Below the pieces are notes generated by a model. It was not told the DNA's origin. It did no database searches and saw only the letters and a list, made by a program, of their open reading frames with translations. The translations under genes were made by a program, and so were the position numbers. Positions 18,636 to 28,694 of a DNA stretch of 64,000 nucleotides are shown one piece after another (positions within the stretch are counted from its first letter, which is position 1; every line of letters starts with the position of its first letter). The stretch is from JBBIPA01 sp963775935. GTDB lineage: Bacteria; Chloroflexota; Dehalococcoidia; GIF9; UBA5629. The DNA lies in NCBI GenBank assembly GCA_963775935.1, contig CAVZKR010000007.1:62001-126000 (forward strand). Reading direction: 5' to 3'.

Positions 18636-19934
18636 TTAAGGCTTTTGCAATTGCAGCATAAGCTGCTTGGCTTTGGCAACCGCATCGGAAGGCGGCGACA
18701 GCTTAATAAACATCTCCAGGTCAGCGATAGCCTCAGCCTTCTTGCCCAGTGCGTTATAGACAACCCCACGCAGATTATAGGCTTCAGCATTATTAGGGTC
18801 TAAGTCAATTGCCTTGCTGTAATCGAGGATAGCCTTCTCGTACTCTGTTTTGTCCTTTAGGTACTCGGCTTTAACAGAGCGTGCTTCCCCTCTGTACAGA
18901 TATGCATCAACGAACGTGGGTTCCAAGTCTACAGCTTCAGTGAGATCAGATATTGCCCCATTAAAGTCACCTTTATAATAGCGGGCGAGGCCTCTACCAT
19001 AGTACGCATTTAAGTAGTCGGGGTTCAGGTCAAGAGCCCTGGTATAATCAGCGATAGCCTTGTCATAGTCTGCTCTTTGTAGATAGGCAAAACCACGATC
19101 GTTATAGGCTTGCATGTAATCGGGAGCAATTTCAATTGCCCTGTTGTAATTGGCAAATGCCCTGGGAAAATCGTTGAGCAGTTCATAGGTATAGCCCATG
19201 TTTCTATAAGCCTGCGCATATTTGGGGAATAATTCAATTGCTTTGTTAAAGTCCCCGAGTGCCAGCTCGTATTGACGCGTCTTGGCATAGACGACGCCAC
19301 GGTTATTGAAAGCATCGGCGAATTTGGGATCTAACTGTGTCGCTTTCGTGTAATTGGCAATTGCTTTGGGTAAATCCCCGATGTCATCATAGTACAAACC
19401 TCGATACCAGTAGGAACGCATATACTCAGGAGCCAGATCTATTGCTCTGTTATAGTCGGAGAGCGCCTTCTCACCCTGCCCGATGAGAAAGTAAGCATAG
19501 CCGCGCTGGCTGTACGCTATCACTGTGTTCGGTTCCAATTGAATTGCCCTGTTGTAATCGGCAATCGCTTTTTCTGTCTCCCCCTTAGCTAAATAGACAT
19601 TGCCGCGGTCGCTATGACTAGTGCCATTGGTCGGTTCCAGCTCAATTGCCTTATTGAAGGCAACGAGTGCTTCATCATACTTACCTTTAGAGAACAGGTC
19701 GAAGCCCAGCTCAAGAAGCTGCTTTGCCGATAGGTTCGACGGCACACTGGAAGTAGGTGCAGATGGAGAAGGTGTTGGTGTAGGAGCAGGCGCTGGTGCA
19801 GGTGCAGGAGATGGAGAAGCAGGTGTCGGGTCCGCTTGACAGCCGAGCGCTAGCAACACAGCCCATGCCAGGACTATAAGCAATGCCGATGAAACGATTG
19901 AACTCTTGATAGCGCTACCTCCTCTGGATAACAA
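18636..19934 (-). CDS. TPR-repeat lipoprotein inside the hyp operon
   Basis: 432 residues as an open frame from a TTG at 19934. A signal peptide ends in the lipobox LALGC, a proline/alanine/threonine-rich linker follows, then about ten tetratricopeptide repeats of 34 residues (AIxDYxxAIxLxPxxxxAYxxRG pattern). It should be anchored outside the membrane and bind protein partners. Its genes on both sides are cytoplasmic Ni-Fe maturation factors, so a direct role in maturation is not obvious. The best ribosome binding site, AGGAGG, is seven bases before an ATC codon (19908-19910) that would give a normal signal peptide; no ATG, GTG or TTG fits there. Confidence 0.85.
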   Translation of the reverse strand: MLSRGGSAIKSSIVSSALLIVLAWAVLLALGCQADPTPASPSPAPAPAPAPTPTPSPSAPTSSVPSNLSAKQLLELGFDLFSKGKYDEALVAFNKAIELEPTNGTSHSDRGNVYLAKGETEKAIADYNRAIQLEPNTVIAYSQRGYAYFLIGQGEKALSDYNRAIDLAPEYMRSYWYRGLYYDDIGDLPKAIANYTKATQLDPKFADAFNNRGVVYAKTRQYELALGDFNKAIELFPKYAQAYRNMGYTYELLNDFPRAFANYNRAIEIAPDYMQAYNDRGFAYLQRADYDKAIADYTRALDLNPDYLNAYYGRGLARYYKGDFNGAISDLTEAVDLEPTFVDAYLYRGEARSVKAEYLKDKTEYEKAILDYSKAIDLDPNNAEAYNLRGVVYNALGKKAEAIADLEMFIKLSPPSDAVAKAKQLMLQLQKP

Positions 19935-19945
19935 TAGGAGAAAAC

Positions 19946-20170
19946 CTAATCTTCTTCCAGTCTCGCCATTTCCTCGAATAGTTTCAGGGTTTCCTTCGCC
20001 TCTGCTTCATCGACGACACCGATGGCATAACCGGTGTGCAGCAAGACGTAATCTCCCACCTTCACCTCTGGAGTAAGCACAATGCTCACCCGGCGTTTCA
20101 CCCCGCCTATTTCAACTTCGGCTTCATCGCCATCTCTGGCTATAACCTGCACTGGAACAGCAAGACACAT
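19946..20170 (-). CDS. hypC: hydrogenase maturation chaperone HypC
   Basis: 74 residues beginning MCLAVP, with the essential Cys2 that contacts HypD and the Fe ligand carrier. HypC carries the Fe(CN)2CO group to the hydrogenase large subunit. The length is normal. It lies between hypF and the TPR lipoprotein gene. Confidence 0.95.
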   Translation of the reverse strand: MCLAVPVQVIARDGDEAEVEIGGVKRRVSIVLTPEVKVGDYVLLHTGYAIGVVDEAEAKETLKLFEEMARLEED

Positions 20171-20222
20171 AATGGATTATTGTAATATCTTCTCTGCCTC
20201 TTTTACAAACGACATCACTGGG

Positions 20223-22526
20223 TTAAGAGAAATGAGCAATTACCGCTTGCCCCAATGAGATACCCCCGTCATTGCAGGGCACCTGTTTATGAGTCAACAC
20301 CGAAAAGTGAGCAGTTTGCAGCAGAGGGATTACCTTTCTTAACAATAGTCGGTTTTGGAATACGCCACCGCTTAGTGCCACCTGGTTAATTCCCGTCTTT
20401 CTCGCTATTGACTGGCACATTTCTGCCACCATAACAGCAACCGCGCTATGGAATTTGGCTGAGATACTACTTCTCGTTATGCCCTGCAACAAGTCCTTCA
20501 GGATGCCAGCAACGAGCTCCTTAAGCTCGATAACAAACACACCATCCTCTTCTACAATGGTATACGGGTAATGCTTTTTTCCTGGTTCATCATTAGCGTC
20601 ATAGGCTGCCATCTCCAACTCCACCGCTGCTTGCGCTTCGTAGTCGATAACGCCTCTGATGCCAAGCAAAGCCGAAACAGCATCGAATAGCCGCCCCAGG
20701 CTGGATGTTAAAGGCGTGTTCAGCCCTGAGCGCACCTGGCGTTTGATGAGGTCAACTTCAACCGCGTCAAGTTCTTTCAAGAAAGCCAGCCTTGTATCAA
20801 GGGCATCTTCTCCCAGCAGCTTATACAGGTAAGCTGCTGCAATACGATAGGGTCGCTTTATTGCCGTAGCCCCACCGGGCAGTGGCAAATACTCAAAATG
20901 CCCCAACCGCTGGGAACCTTTATAATCGGCAACCAGGAATTCTCCTCCCCAGATATGCCCATCGCTGCCATAGCCCGTACCGTCTAGGGCGACACCGATA
21001 ACTGGCGCTTCGACATTATTGTCTACCATACAACTGACGATATGGGCATGGTGATGTTGCACTGAAACAGGTTTGAGGGAGCCATGTTTAGCAACTATCT
21101 CCAGTGCAAATTTAGTGGACAGATACTCGGGATGGAGGTCATAGGCAATAACTTCAGGCTCGATGCGGAAAAGCTTCCGATATAACCCAATGGTGTTCTC
21201 GAAATGCTGCAGCGTCTCCAGATTTTCCATATCACCGATATGCTGGCTGACAAAAGCGTATTTGTCCCTGGTCAGACAGAAAGTATTCTTCTCCTCAGCG
21301 CCGCAGGCGAGTACCTGCCTCGCCTGGAAGGGCAGGTGCACTGGATACGGAGCATAACCGCGCGCCCGGCGGAGTATCTGCACCTCATTTCTTTCCACCA
21401 TGGTGACACTGTCATCATATTTGGCATAGATATCCCTGTTGTGCACCAGGAAATAATTGGCAATGCCGGAGAGCCGCCGTACTGCTTCATCATTGTCACT
21501 GGCAATCGGCTCTTCGCTGATATTGCCGCTGGTCATCACCAGAGGCAGCTTTACCTCATTGAGCAGAAGATGGTGGAGCGGAGTATAAGGCAGCATCACA
21601 CCGAGATATTTGATATTGGGAGCCACAGCCTGGCAAATTGGAGTAGTTTGCTTCCACGACAGCAACACGATGGGACTTTGCGGTGACATGAGCAACGTTT
21701 CCTCTACCTCGGATATCTGGCAATACCTTCTCGCCTCGTCGATGTTTGCCACCATGATGGCAAAAGGCTTGAATCGGCGTCTTTTCCGCTGCCGTAAAAG
21801 CTGAACTGCATGCTCATTGGTAGCATCACAGGCAAGGAGAAAACCACCCAGACCCTTTATTGCGATTGTCTTTCCTTCCTTAAGGAGCTGACTGGCAGTA
21901 GCAATAGCGTCAGGAACAGTCATAACGTTTCCTGCAGCGTCGAGTAGCTCCAGCCTGGGACCGCATTCGGGGCAGGCATTGGGCTGAGCATGAAAACGGC
22001 GGTCAAGCGGATTATCATACTCACCCTGGCAAATGGGACACATAGTGAACCTGCGCATGGTAGTACGGGGGCGGTCGTAGGGGATATCTTCTATTATGGT
22101 GAAACGGGGGCCACAGTTGGTGCAGTTGGTAAAGGGATATCGATAGCGCCTATCCTTACGGTTCATAATCTCTTTGAAGCAGGGCTGGCAGGTGGCAATG
22201 TCGGGAGATATGAGCTGGTACTTGTCTTTCTCGGCAATACTGTGGCGGATTTCGAACTTTTTATAGCCTTGCAGAGGATGGTAGCTGATAGAGGCGTTTT
22301 CTATTCGTGCCAGAGGCGGTGCCTGTCGCTGCAAGTCAGCAAAAAATCGTTCGATGCTATCCCTGTCACCCTCAATTTCAATTTTGACATCTTCCGAGGT
22401 ATTGCACACCCACCCTTTGAGCTTATGTTTCATTGCCAGTTGATAAACAAAGGGTCTGAAACCAACTCCCTGGACAACGCCTTTAACGCTGATACGGGCA
22501 AGGACTGAAGTATTGAGCTTAGCCAT
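20223..22526 (-). CDS. hypF: carbamoyltransferase HypF
   Basis: 767 residues. HypF turns carbamoyl phosphate and ATP into carbamoyl-AMP and transfers the carbamoyl group to HypE. Domains in order: acylphosphatase (about 8-95, VVQGVGFRPF), two zinc fingers (CQPC...CTNC and CPIC...CPEC, about 110-190), YrdC-like (about 205-385) and Kae1-like carbamoyltransferase (about 405-767) with the metal-binding HHHAH motif. All parts are complete. It is the first gene of the minus-strand hyp run. Confidence 0.96.
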   Translation of the reverse strand: MAKLNTSVLARISVKGVVQGVGFRPFVYQLAMKHKLKGWVCNTSEDVKIEIEGDRDSIERFFADLQRQAPPLARIENASISYHPLQGYKKFEIRHSIAEKDKYQLISPDIATCQPCFKEIMNRKDRRYRYPFTNCTNCGPRFTIIEDIPYDRPRTTMRRFTMCPICQGEYDNPLDRRFHAQPNACPECGPRLELLDAAGNVMTVPDAIATASQLLKEGKTIAIKGLGGFLLACDATNEHAVQLLRQRKRRRFKPFAIMVANIDEARRYCQISEVEETLLMSPQSPIVLLSWKQTTPICQAVAPNIKYLGVMLPYTPLHHLLLNEVKLPLVMTSGNISEEPIASDNDEAVRRLSGIANYFLVHNRDIYAKYDDSVTMVERNEVQILRRARGYAPYPVHLPFQARQVLACGAEEKNTFCLTRDKYAFVSQHIGDMENLETLQHFENTIGLYRKLFRIEPEVIAYDLHPEYLSTKFALEIVAKHGSLKPVSVQHHHAHIVSCMVDNNVEAPVIGVALDGTGYGSDGHIWGGEFLVADYKGSQRLGHFEYLPLPGGATAIKRPYRIAAAYLYKLLGEDALDTRLAFLKELDAVEVDLIKRQVRSGLNTPLTSSLGRLFDAVSALLGIRGVIDYEAQAAVELEMAAYDANDEPGKKHYPYTIVEEDGVFVIELKELVAGILKDLLQGITRSSISAKFHSAVAVMVAEMCQSIARKTGINQVALSGGVFQNRLLLRKVIPLLQTAHFSVLTHKQVPCNDGGISLGQAVIAHFS

Positions 22527-22698
22527 AAATGTAGAGGCATTTTACTTCAATAGGGCACGAAGGGGCAAAAGTGGTTGCTCTTAGTTCTTATGCACGCTCG
22601 CCTGAATCATCTCCTATCGTCGGCGATCTCAGTGCGATGGTAACCGCTGCCTGGTGTTTGTTGTCCAGGAATTTATAGATTCCAATGTGGTGCCTTAC

Positions 22699-23808
22699 CT
22701 AAATCACATTGCCCACAGATGATTTCGCTGACCGTGGTTGACGGTTACATAACTCTTTAATCTTAGCATCGAGCAATTCGAAAAAGCGGCTATTGCCCTT
22801 GAACTGTGTCTTATCCCGCTCTATGTTTTGCCTGTAATGCTCCAGGTTATTGATAAATGCCTGAATATGCGTAGCTGAAGGTGAGAAATTATACCTGCCG
22901 TATCCCAGCTTCTCTACATGGTAGGCATTGATCATTTGCTCGAAGTCTCTTTGGGTCGGGATGGAAAAGATAGGTTTACCCAGATATAAAGCCTCACTTA
23001 TCAAGCTGTGACCCCCATTGGTGATGACCGCCTTTGATGTTGCCAGGTCCTGAAGAAACTGTTCGCTTGTTTGCTTAAAGGTAATATGTTTCTTTAAGGA
23101 ACAGCTTCCTTTAAAGCCATAGACGGTGTAGTGACAGGCATCTATTTCTTCGATGAAGGGCAATAGTTCTTGCGCCCTCTCAGGCGTCCTGATATAAATG
23201 AGAACATGTTCTCCTGTGAAAGTTCTCTGTTCCAGCACCTCGTTTCTCAATATCAGTCCTACCTGCGTTGCCTTGTGAAGGAAATTCTTTTTTAACGGGG
23301 GCGTAAAGAAGCTGGTGACAAAGAAATGGTCAGCAAAGCCGCAGATAGTCTCACACACTGTCCAGGCCATGAGATACTCTGTCAGCCAGGAGCGCGGATA
23401 CTCCAGATTGCACAAGGTAATCACATGTTGATTGTCGATGCTGAGCAGAGGAATTCGCTTAAAAGCGCCGATGACTGAGGTAAAAGGTTCGAAGTCGCTG
23501 ATGATGATATCTGGATGGAAGTTGTCTATTTCCGCTAATAGCTTTCTGAAAGTTCCTGCCCCTTCTCTTAGAAGTTTTTCGAAAGTATCCTTAAGTGTTT
23601 TCCAGGCATGGACTTCTCCGCTATCACTGGCTACCCTCAGGCCTAAAATTTTTACCACCTTGTAGTAATCGCGGTAGTACTCATAGCCTGCTCCTGAGGA
23701 GACAATCCTTACCATGCAACCTTGCTCTATCAAGTGAGCAATAGTAGCCTTGCTCCGTGAGCTATGGCCTCTGCCATCCCCAGACAGTCCAAAAAGCACC
23801 TTTACCAT
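22699..23808 (-). CDS. MJ1255/VC2487-type glycosyltransferase
   Basis: 369 residues from the ATG at 23808, which has GGGGAGG nine bases upstream; longer frames to 23826 are possible. The N terminus KVLFGLSGDGRGHSSR is the glycine-rich loop of MurG-like GT-B transferases, and TNGGHSLISEAL in the second half is the nucleotide-sugar site. The sugar and acceptor are unknown. It precedes hypF on the same strand but is 170 bases away and likely unrelated in function. Confidence 0.8.
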   Translation of the reverse strand: MVKVLFGLSGDGRGHSSRSKATIAHLIEQGCMVRIVSSGAGYEYYRDYYKVVKILGLRVASDSGEVHAWKTLKDTFEKLLREGAGTFRKLLAEIDNFHPDIIISDFEPFTSVIGAFKRIPLLSIDNQHVITLCNLEYPRSWLTEYLMAWTVCETICGFADHFFVTSFFTPPLKKNFLHKATQVGLILRNEVLEQRTFTGEHVLIYIRTPERAQELLPFIEEIDACHYTVYGFKGSCSLKKHITFKQTSEQFLQDLATSKAVITNGGHSLISEALYLGKPIFSIPTQRDFEQMINAYHVEKLGYGRYNFSPSATHIQAFINNLEHYRQNIERDKTQFKGNSRFFELLDAKIKELCNRQPRSAKSSVGNVI

Positions 23809-23959
23809 GCTGGACATCCTCCCCAACTATTTATCTTTAATTTTACACCTTTGAGCGACCTCATTGCTATTACCCTTTCATTTTTTATGAGCTTGGAAAA
23901 GTATAGAATAAGAGTAGACATCGTAAAGTGTCCGACATCACCTGAACCAGTACAGGAAA

Positions 23960-23988
23960 TTGACATCAGCTTCAATTAGGATTACACT
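23960..23988 (+). promoter_or_regulatory. promoter of the ETF operon
   Basis: A perfect -35 TTGACA at 23960-23965, a 17-bp spacer and TACACT at 23983-23988 (four of six). Transcription would start near 23995, leaving an untranslated leader of about 140 bases before etfB. Confidence 0.5.
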
Positions 23989-24137
23989 ATGGGACGGCTT
24001 TTTTAAAGTCCTTTTTCTTTGTCGGCGAAAACCATGAAGTTACAAATCTACAGTATTGTCTCTGGTCTACCGTTACTTCTGAGTATCCCTGAAAAGGCTT
24101 CCCGTATTATTTCATTACAACTGCCACGAGGTGTTCT

Positions 24138-24950
24138 ATGTTAGTCGTTGCATGCATTAAACAGGTTCCGGATACTACCCAGGTAAAAGTCGACCCGGTC
24201 ACGGGCACCCTTATCCGGGAAGGCGTACCTTTTATCATGAATCCTTTTGATACCCATGCCCTGGAAGAAAGCCTGAGGCTTAAGGATACGTACGGATTCC
24301 GTGTCGCCGTTATTTCGATGGGACCTCCTAATACTGAGGTCACGCTGAAAAAGGCTCTGGCAGTAGGGGCTGATGAGGCAATACTGTTAAGCGACCGCGC
24401 TTTTGGTGGCGCTGATACCTTGGCTACGAGTAAAGTGCTGGCGGAAACGATAAAGAAGCTGGCAGAAAAAGAGGAGGTTGCTCTGGTAATATGCGGCAAG
24501 CAGACAATTGACGGTGATACTGCCCAGGTGGGGCCGGGCATTGCCACGCGGTTGGGCTACCAGCAGCTTACCTTGGTCGACCATATCGAAAACATCGACC
24601 TCAAAACCAAGAAAATCAAGGTCAGGCGGAAGCTGGAGGGACGGCATGAGATTGTGGAGTCATCATTCCCTGTGGTAATTACGGTATTGCGCGAGATTAA
24701 TCATCCCCGCTATCCCACCGTGCCCATGCGGTTGATGGCACAGGATGCACAGATATGGCTGTGGGATAACAAGGTGATGAACCTCGACGTGAACACCATT
24801 GGTTTGAAAGGCTCGGCGACACAGGTACGTAAAATCTTTTCCCCGGAACGGGCAAAGGGCGAGATATTGGGCGATGGCGTCAATGACCCCGATGGAGCCG
24901 CCCGTTTGCTCATGGATAAGCTCACTGAAAAAGACATTGTCTGTTTGTAG
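24138..24950 (+). CDS. etfB: electron transfer flavoprotein beta subunit
   Basis: 270 residues, FixA/EtfB family. The N terminus VACIKQVPDTTQVKVDP and MNPFDTHALEESLRLKD are family signatures. With EtfA it forms a cytoplasmic FAD protein that carries electrons between dehydrogenases and an acceptor. In anaerobes such ETFs are often electron-bifurcating, and the ferredoxin domain on the partner supports a low-potential role here. It is the first gene of a plus-strand block; etfA follows 41 bases later. Confidence 0.93.
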   Translation: MLVVACIKQVPDTTQVKVDPVTGTLIREGVPFIMNPFDTHALEESLRLKDTYGFRVAVISMGPPNTEVTLKKALAVGADEAILLSDRAFGGADTLATSKVLAETIKKLAEKEEVALVICGKQTIDGDTAQVGPGIATRLGYQQLTLVDHIENIDLKTKKIKVRRKLEGRHEIVESSFPVVITVLREINHPRYPTVPMRLMAQDAQIWLWDNKVMNLDVNTIGLKGSATQVRKIFSPERAKGEILGDGVNDPDGAARLLMDKLTEKDIVCL

Positions 24951-24991
24951 TATTGATATGTCTGACCGTATCGGATAGGTAAGGATTTACG

Positions 24992-26332
24992 ATGGCAGAA
25001 GAGAAAAAGATAAAGAAACCCAGAGGCATAGCCAGGCTCATTCAGGGTAAGTGTATTGCCTGCGGCGCTCGCTGTCAGAGTTCGTGCCCCAAAGAAGCGG
25101 TGGAGGTGAACGACAAGGGCGAGCCCGTCATCGATACAACCAAGTGTATTGGCTGCCGCAAGTGCCTCAAAGTATGCCCTGCTGACGCCATTGAGATTTA
25201 CTATACCCCGGAAGAATTGAAGATTCTGGCTGAACTGGAAGCACAGGCAAAGGCAGCAGGAGTACCGGAAACTGCTACTGAAGAGGCAGAGGAGGAAGGT
25301 GAAGCCAAAGCCAGGATTAAAGAGTATAAAGGTGTCTGGATATTTGTGGAGCAGAGCGAGGGAAAACCGGCAGAGGTCTCCTGGGAACTGCTGGGTGTAG
25401 GTGCGGAGTTGGCAAAAGCCCTTAGTGTAGAGCTATGCACTGTGGTCATCGGCGACAAGGTGGAGCACCTTTGCCAGGAGTCGTTCTACCACGGCGCGTC
25501 CAAAGTATATGTAATCGATAGTGCTCTCTTCCACCACTATCGAACCGAGCCTTATTATAAAGCTATTTGCTCTCTGGTAGAGAAGTATAAACCGGAGATT
25601 TTGTTGATAGGCGCTACTGGTCTGGGCAGAGATTTAGCCGGCGCCGTGGCTACGGAACTTAAGACGGGATTAACTGCCGATTGCACTGGACTGGCTATTG
25701 ACGAGCGCGGATTTTTGCTTCAGACGCGCCCCGCTTTTGGCGGCAATATCATGGCGACCATTCTGACGGAGCAAACACGACCACAGATGGCTTCAGTCCG
25801 TCCGCATGTGATGCCTTTGCCACAGAGAGACACCTCTCGCACAGGCATGATTATCCGCGAAACTGTGTCTCTAAAGGAAGAGGACTTCATTACCAGGGTA
25901 TTAGAAATCATCGAAGACTCCAAGCATGGCGGAGAGTATGTGGATGTAGCAGCGGCAGAGACCATCGTCTCTGGCGGCAGGGGTATGCTGGCGAAAGAGA
26001 ACTTCACTGTATTGCAGGAACTGGCGGACGAATTAGGTGGAGTGGTCGGTTGCTCCCGCGCTGCTGTGGAAGCCGGCTGGATGCCGGTAGAGCGCCAGGT
26101 AGGGCAGACCGGCAAGACGGTGAGGCCGAAGATTTATGTTGCCTGCGGCATCAGTGGCGCTATCCAGCATCTGGTGGGTATGCAGGACTCCGACATCATC
26201 ATCGCCATCAACCGCGATAAGCAGGCGCCAATATTTGAAGTAGCTACCTACGGTATTGTCGGCGATGTATTTCAAATAGTCCCGGCGATTACGAAACGTA
26301 TCAAGGAAGTACGGGCTAAGAAAGCCGGTTAG
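24992..26332 (+). CDS. etfA: ferredoxin-fused electron transfer flavoprotein alpha subunit
   Basis: 446 residues. A ferredoxin domain at residues 12-68 carries two [4Fe-4S] motifs: Cys21/24/28/32 (with three rather than two residues between the second and third Cys) and Cys52/55/58/62. The rest is EtfA with the FAD signature GISGAIQHLVGMQDSD near residue 390. The same fusion occurs in ETFs of lactate and caffeyl-CoA electron-bifurcating complexes. An acidic linker (about 70-108) joins the parts. No acyl-CoA or lactate dehydrogenase gene is next to it in this window. Confidence 0.93.
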   Translation: MAEEKKIKKPRGIARLIQGKCIACGARCQSSCPKEAVEVNDKGEPVIDTTKCIGCRKCLKVCPADAIEIYYTPEELKILAELEAQAKAAGVPETATEEAEEEGEAKARIKEYKGVWIFVEQSEGKPAEVSWELLGVGAELAKALSVELCTVVIGDKVEHLCQESFYHGASKVYVIDSALFHHYRTEPYYKAICSLVEKYKPEILLIGATGLGRDLAGAVATELKTGLTADCTGLAIDERGFLLQTRPAFGGNIMATILTEQTRPQMASVRPHVMPLPQRDTSRTGMIIRETVSLKEEDFITRVLEIIEDSKHGGEYVDVAAAETIVSGGRGMLAKENFTVLQELADELGGVVGCSRAAVEAGWMPVERQVGQTGKTVRPKIYVACGISGAIQHLVGMQDSDIIIAINRDKQAPIFEVATYGIVGDVFQIVPAITKRIKEVRAKKAG

Positions 26333-26384
26333 TAAGCTAAGAATAGAAATTAAAAGGGGCGAAGCTCCTTCATGAAAATACTCA

Positions 26385-26415
26385 CCCCTTCTCTCCTTAG
26401 TAAGGAGAGAAGGGG
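26385..26415. repeat. palindromic hairpin after etfA
   Basis: Perfect 15-bp inverted repeat (CCCCTTCTCTCCTTA, one base, complement). No T run follows. Related hairpins lie at 33450-33486 and 34645-34670, so it is a dispersed repeat and not a dedicated terminator. Confidence 0.7.
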
Positions 26416-26488
26416 CAGGGGATAATTATAGAATCTGTCAGAGAAGGAGAGCACAGCTAGTGCTGTGGCGAACTTGACATTACTGAAT

Positions 26489-26517
26489 GAGATGGCTTCG
26501 CTTCGCTCGCAATGACA
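26489..26517 (-). repeat. REP-like element, copy 1
   Basis: A 29-base repeat (core CATTGCGAGCGAAGC) in minus orientation. Further copies lie at 33404-33432 and 34570-34598. All are in gaps of the hydrogenase/ETF block. Confidence 0.7.
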
Positions 26518-26538
26518 GAGAGGATTTTAAAGGAGTAA

Positions 26539-26910
26539 ATGTCAGATAGTGTTGCCATATTCGCCATTATCTTTGTGGTTGCGATTGTATTTTTTGCCTG
26601 GAGCTGTTTCAGACGCTTCCGCCTGGTGCTGCTGGGCAAGGCTGATAACCGTTTTGACAATATCGGCAAGCGCATCTGGAATATGCTGTACTATGCCTTC
26701 GGACAGCGGCGCGTAGTCAGCCGCCCCTTCGGCATCAATCACTTCGTCCTTTTCTGGTGTTTTATGGTGCTGCTCATCGCCAATGCCGAGTTCTTTCTGC
26801 ACGGTTTATTTCCTGAGTATATCAGCCTATTACTATTGCCTGATATTGCCTACTATACCCTTGCCTGTATTTTCGATATCGTATCTATCTTAGCCCTGTT
26901 AGCGGTGCTT
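26539..26910 (+). pseudogene. ETF-linked membrane Fe-S oxidoreductase, N-terminal part (frameshifted)
   Basis: The first part of a gene that continues in the +1 frame to 28546. It begins MSDSVAIFAIIF with the ribosome site AAAGGAG, and encodes two to three membrane helices of the nitrate-reductase gamma type. Homologous sequence ends near SILALLAVL; beyond that the frame runs out of family and stops at 26970. One extra base near 26900-26912 explains the break. Confidence 0.8.
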
Positions 26911-28546
26911 GCTGGCTCTCGGACGTCGCCTGTTCTTCCCACCAAAGTACATCGATGCCCGCACCCCTGATGCTTTCGTCATCCTGAGCCTCGTTGGCAT
27001 GTTGATGATTGCCTTCTTCGGACTGCACGGCGCTGAGATTGCCCGCAGTGCTGTTTTCTCTGATATGACTGCCCATAAAATAATGCTGGCTGCCCGGTTC
27101 ATGCCTGTTTCCAACTTCGTCGGTACTGTGCTTTTCTCCGGTCTGTCCACGATAAACATGGGTATCTTGGCATCTGTCTTCTGGTGGATTCATGCCATCG
27201 TGCTGCTCGTCTTCCTCAACTATCTGCCCTATAGCAAGCACATGCATATCCTCACCTCCATTTTTAACTGCTTTTTCAAGAGCATCGACAAGGTTACTAC
27301 CCAGCCAACTGAGGAGTTTAAAAAAGGTAATGTCTTCGGCACTGGACAGGTAAACCTGTTCCGCTGGAAAGACCTGTTCGACTCATACTCATGTACCGAA
27401 TGTGGACGTTGCAATGACCTGTGCCCCGCTACCAATACTGGCAAAGAGCTTAATCCCCGCCTCGTGGTGCATGATATAAAAGTGAATCTCGTTCATAACG
27501 GACCAACCCTGAAGAAGAGCGGAAGGTTCGATCTGCCCCTCATCGGTGGCGACAAAGAGGGAAGCGTCTCCGAAGAATCAATCTGGGCATGCACCACCTG
27601 CAGCGCCTGCATGGAAGTCTGCCCGGTGTTCATCGAGCATGTGCCCAAGCTCATCTCCATGCGCCGGCACCTGGTCGAAATGAAAGCGAAATTCCCCGAA
27701 GAGCTGCTCACCTTCTTCGAAAATATCGAGCAGCGCAGCAACCCCTGGGGTATTGCTCCCAGCGACCGCATCAAGTGGGCTGCGGAAATTACCACCAGAC
27801 CTTTCGAGGCTGGCAAGACCGAGTATTTATTCTACATAGGCTGCTTCGGTGCTTTCGATGCCCGTAGCCGCCGGGTCACTCTGGCTATCGCCAGAATACT
27901 TGATGCTGCGGGTATTTCCTGGGGCATATTGGGCAAAGATGAGCTATGCTGCGGCGATAGCCTGCGCCGCCTGGGCAATGAGTTTGTCTTTGACCGCCTG
28001 GCAAGAGACAATATCAAAATGTTCCAGGAGCGCGGTGTGACCAAGGTTATTACCGAGTGTCCACACTGCTACAGCACGCTGAAACATGACTATCGCCAGT
28101 ACGGCGCACATCTGGATGTCGTCCATCATTCTGAGTTTATCAATGACCTGATTGAGAAAGGCAAGCTGAAATTGAGCCAGACTAGCAACCTGGGCAAAGT
28201 AGTGTTCCATGATTCCTGCTACCTGGGGCGGTACAATTCAATTTACCAGGCACCGAGAAAAGTGGTGGCGTCGGTGAGTGGTGAGATACCACAGGATATG
28301 GAACGGCACCATGATAAATCATTCTGCTGCGGCGCTGGTGGTGGGCGTATGTGGATGGAGGAAAGCGCTGGCACTCGTATCAACATCGCCCGCGTCGAGG
28401 AGGCGTTGAAACTCGACCCCAGGACGCTGTGCGTCTGCTGCCCCTACTGTATGACCATGTTCGAAGACGGGCTCAAGGACAAGAAAGCTACCGATAAAGT
28501 GCAGGTGCTGGATGTGGCTGAGATCGTAGCCAGTGCCTTAAAGTAA
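26909..28546 (+). pseudogene. ETF-linked membrane Fe-S oxidoreductase, main part (frameshifted)
   Basis: 545 codons. Further membrane helices (about 22-110) precede two [4Fe-4S] motifs, Cys162/165/168/172 and Cys228/231/234/238, and two CCG (HdrB-type) cysteine domains with ELCCGDS and SFCCGAGGGRMW. This fits the ETF:(mena)quinone oxidoreductase family, which moves electrons from reduced ETF to membrane quinone. Its place straight after etfBA supports that. There is no good start codon context at 26909, so the true start is that of the N-terminal part at 26539. As sequenced, no full protein would be made. Confidence 0.88.
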
Positions 28547-28568
28547 ACTTCGACCTCAACCCCCTCAT

Positions 28569-28591
28569 CCCCCTCACCTTCGGGAAGGGGG
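28569..28591. repeat. short G/C hairpin
   Basis: Imperfect inverted repeat (CCCCCTCACC, TTC, then the near-complement) in the gap before the FAD oxidoreductase gene. Similar in style to the other hairpins of this block; no T run. Confidence 0.45.
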
Positions 28592-28660
28592 ATTTGTGTT
28601 TTTAGGATTAGAAAGGGAGAGAGGGCAGGAGTGAGGGTTACAGTCATACCAAACTTGTAT

Positions 28661-28666
28661 TATAAT
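28661..28666 (+). promoter_or_regulatory. candidate -10 element before the FAD oxidoreductase gene
   Basis: A perfect TATAAT 28 bases upstream of the ATG at 28695. No good -35 is visible. Confidence 0.4.
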
Positions 28667-28694
28667 GATAGCATTAGCCATAAGGAGGGCGGTT

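Noticed and set aside
26909..26911. TTG at 26909 as the true start of the membrane oxidoreductase
   Set aside because: No ribosome site, and family sequence continues upstream in another frame, so a frameshift explains the gene better.
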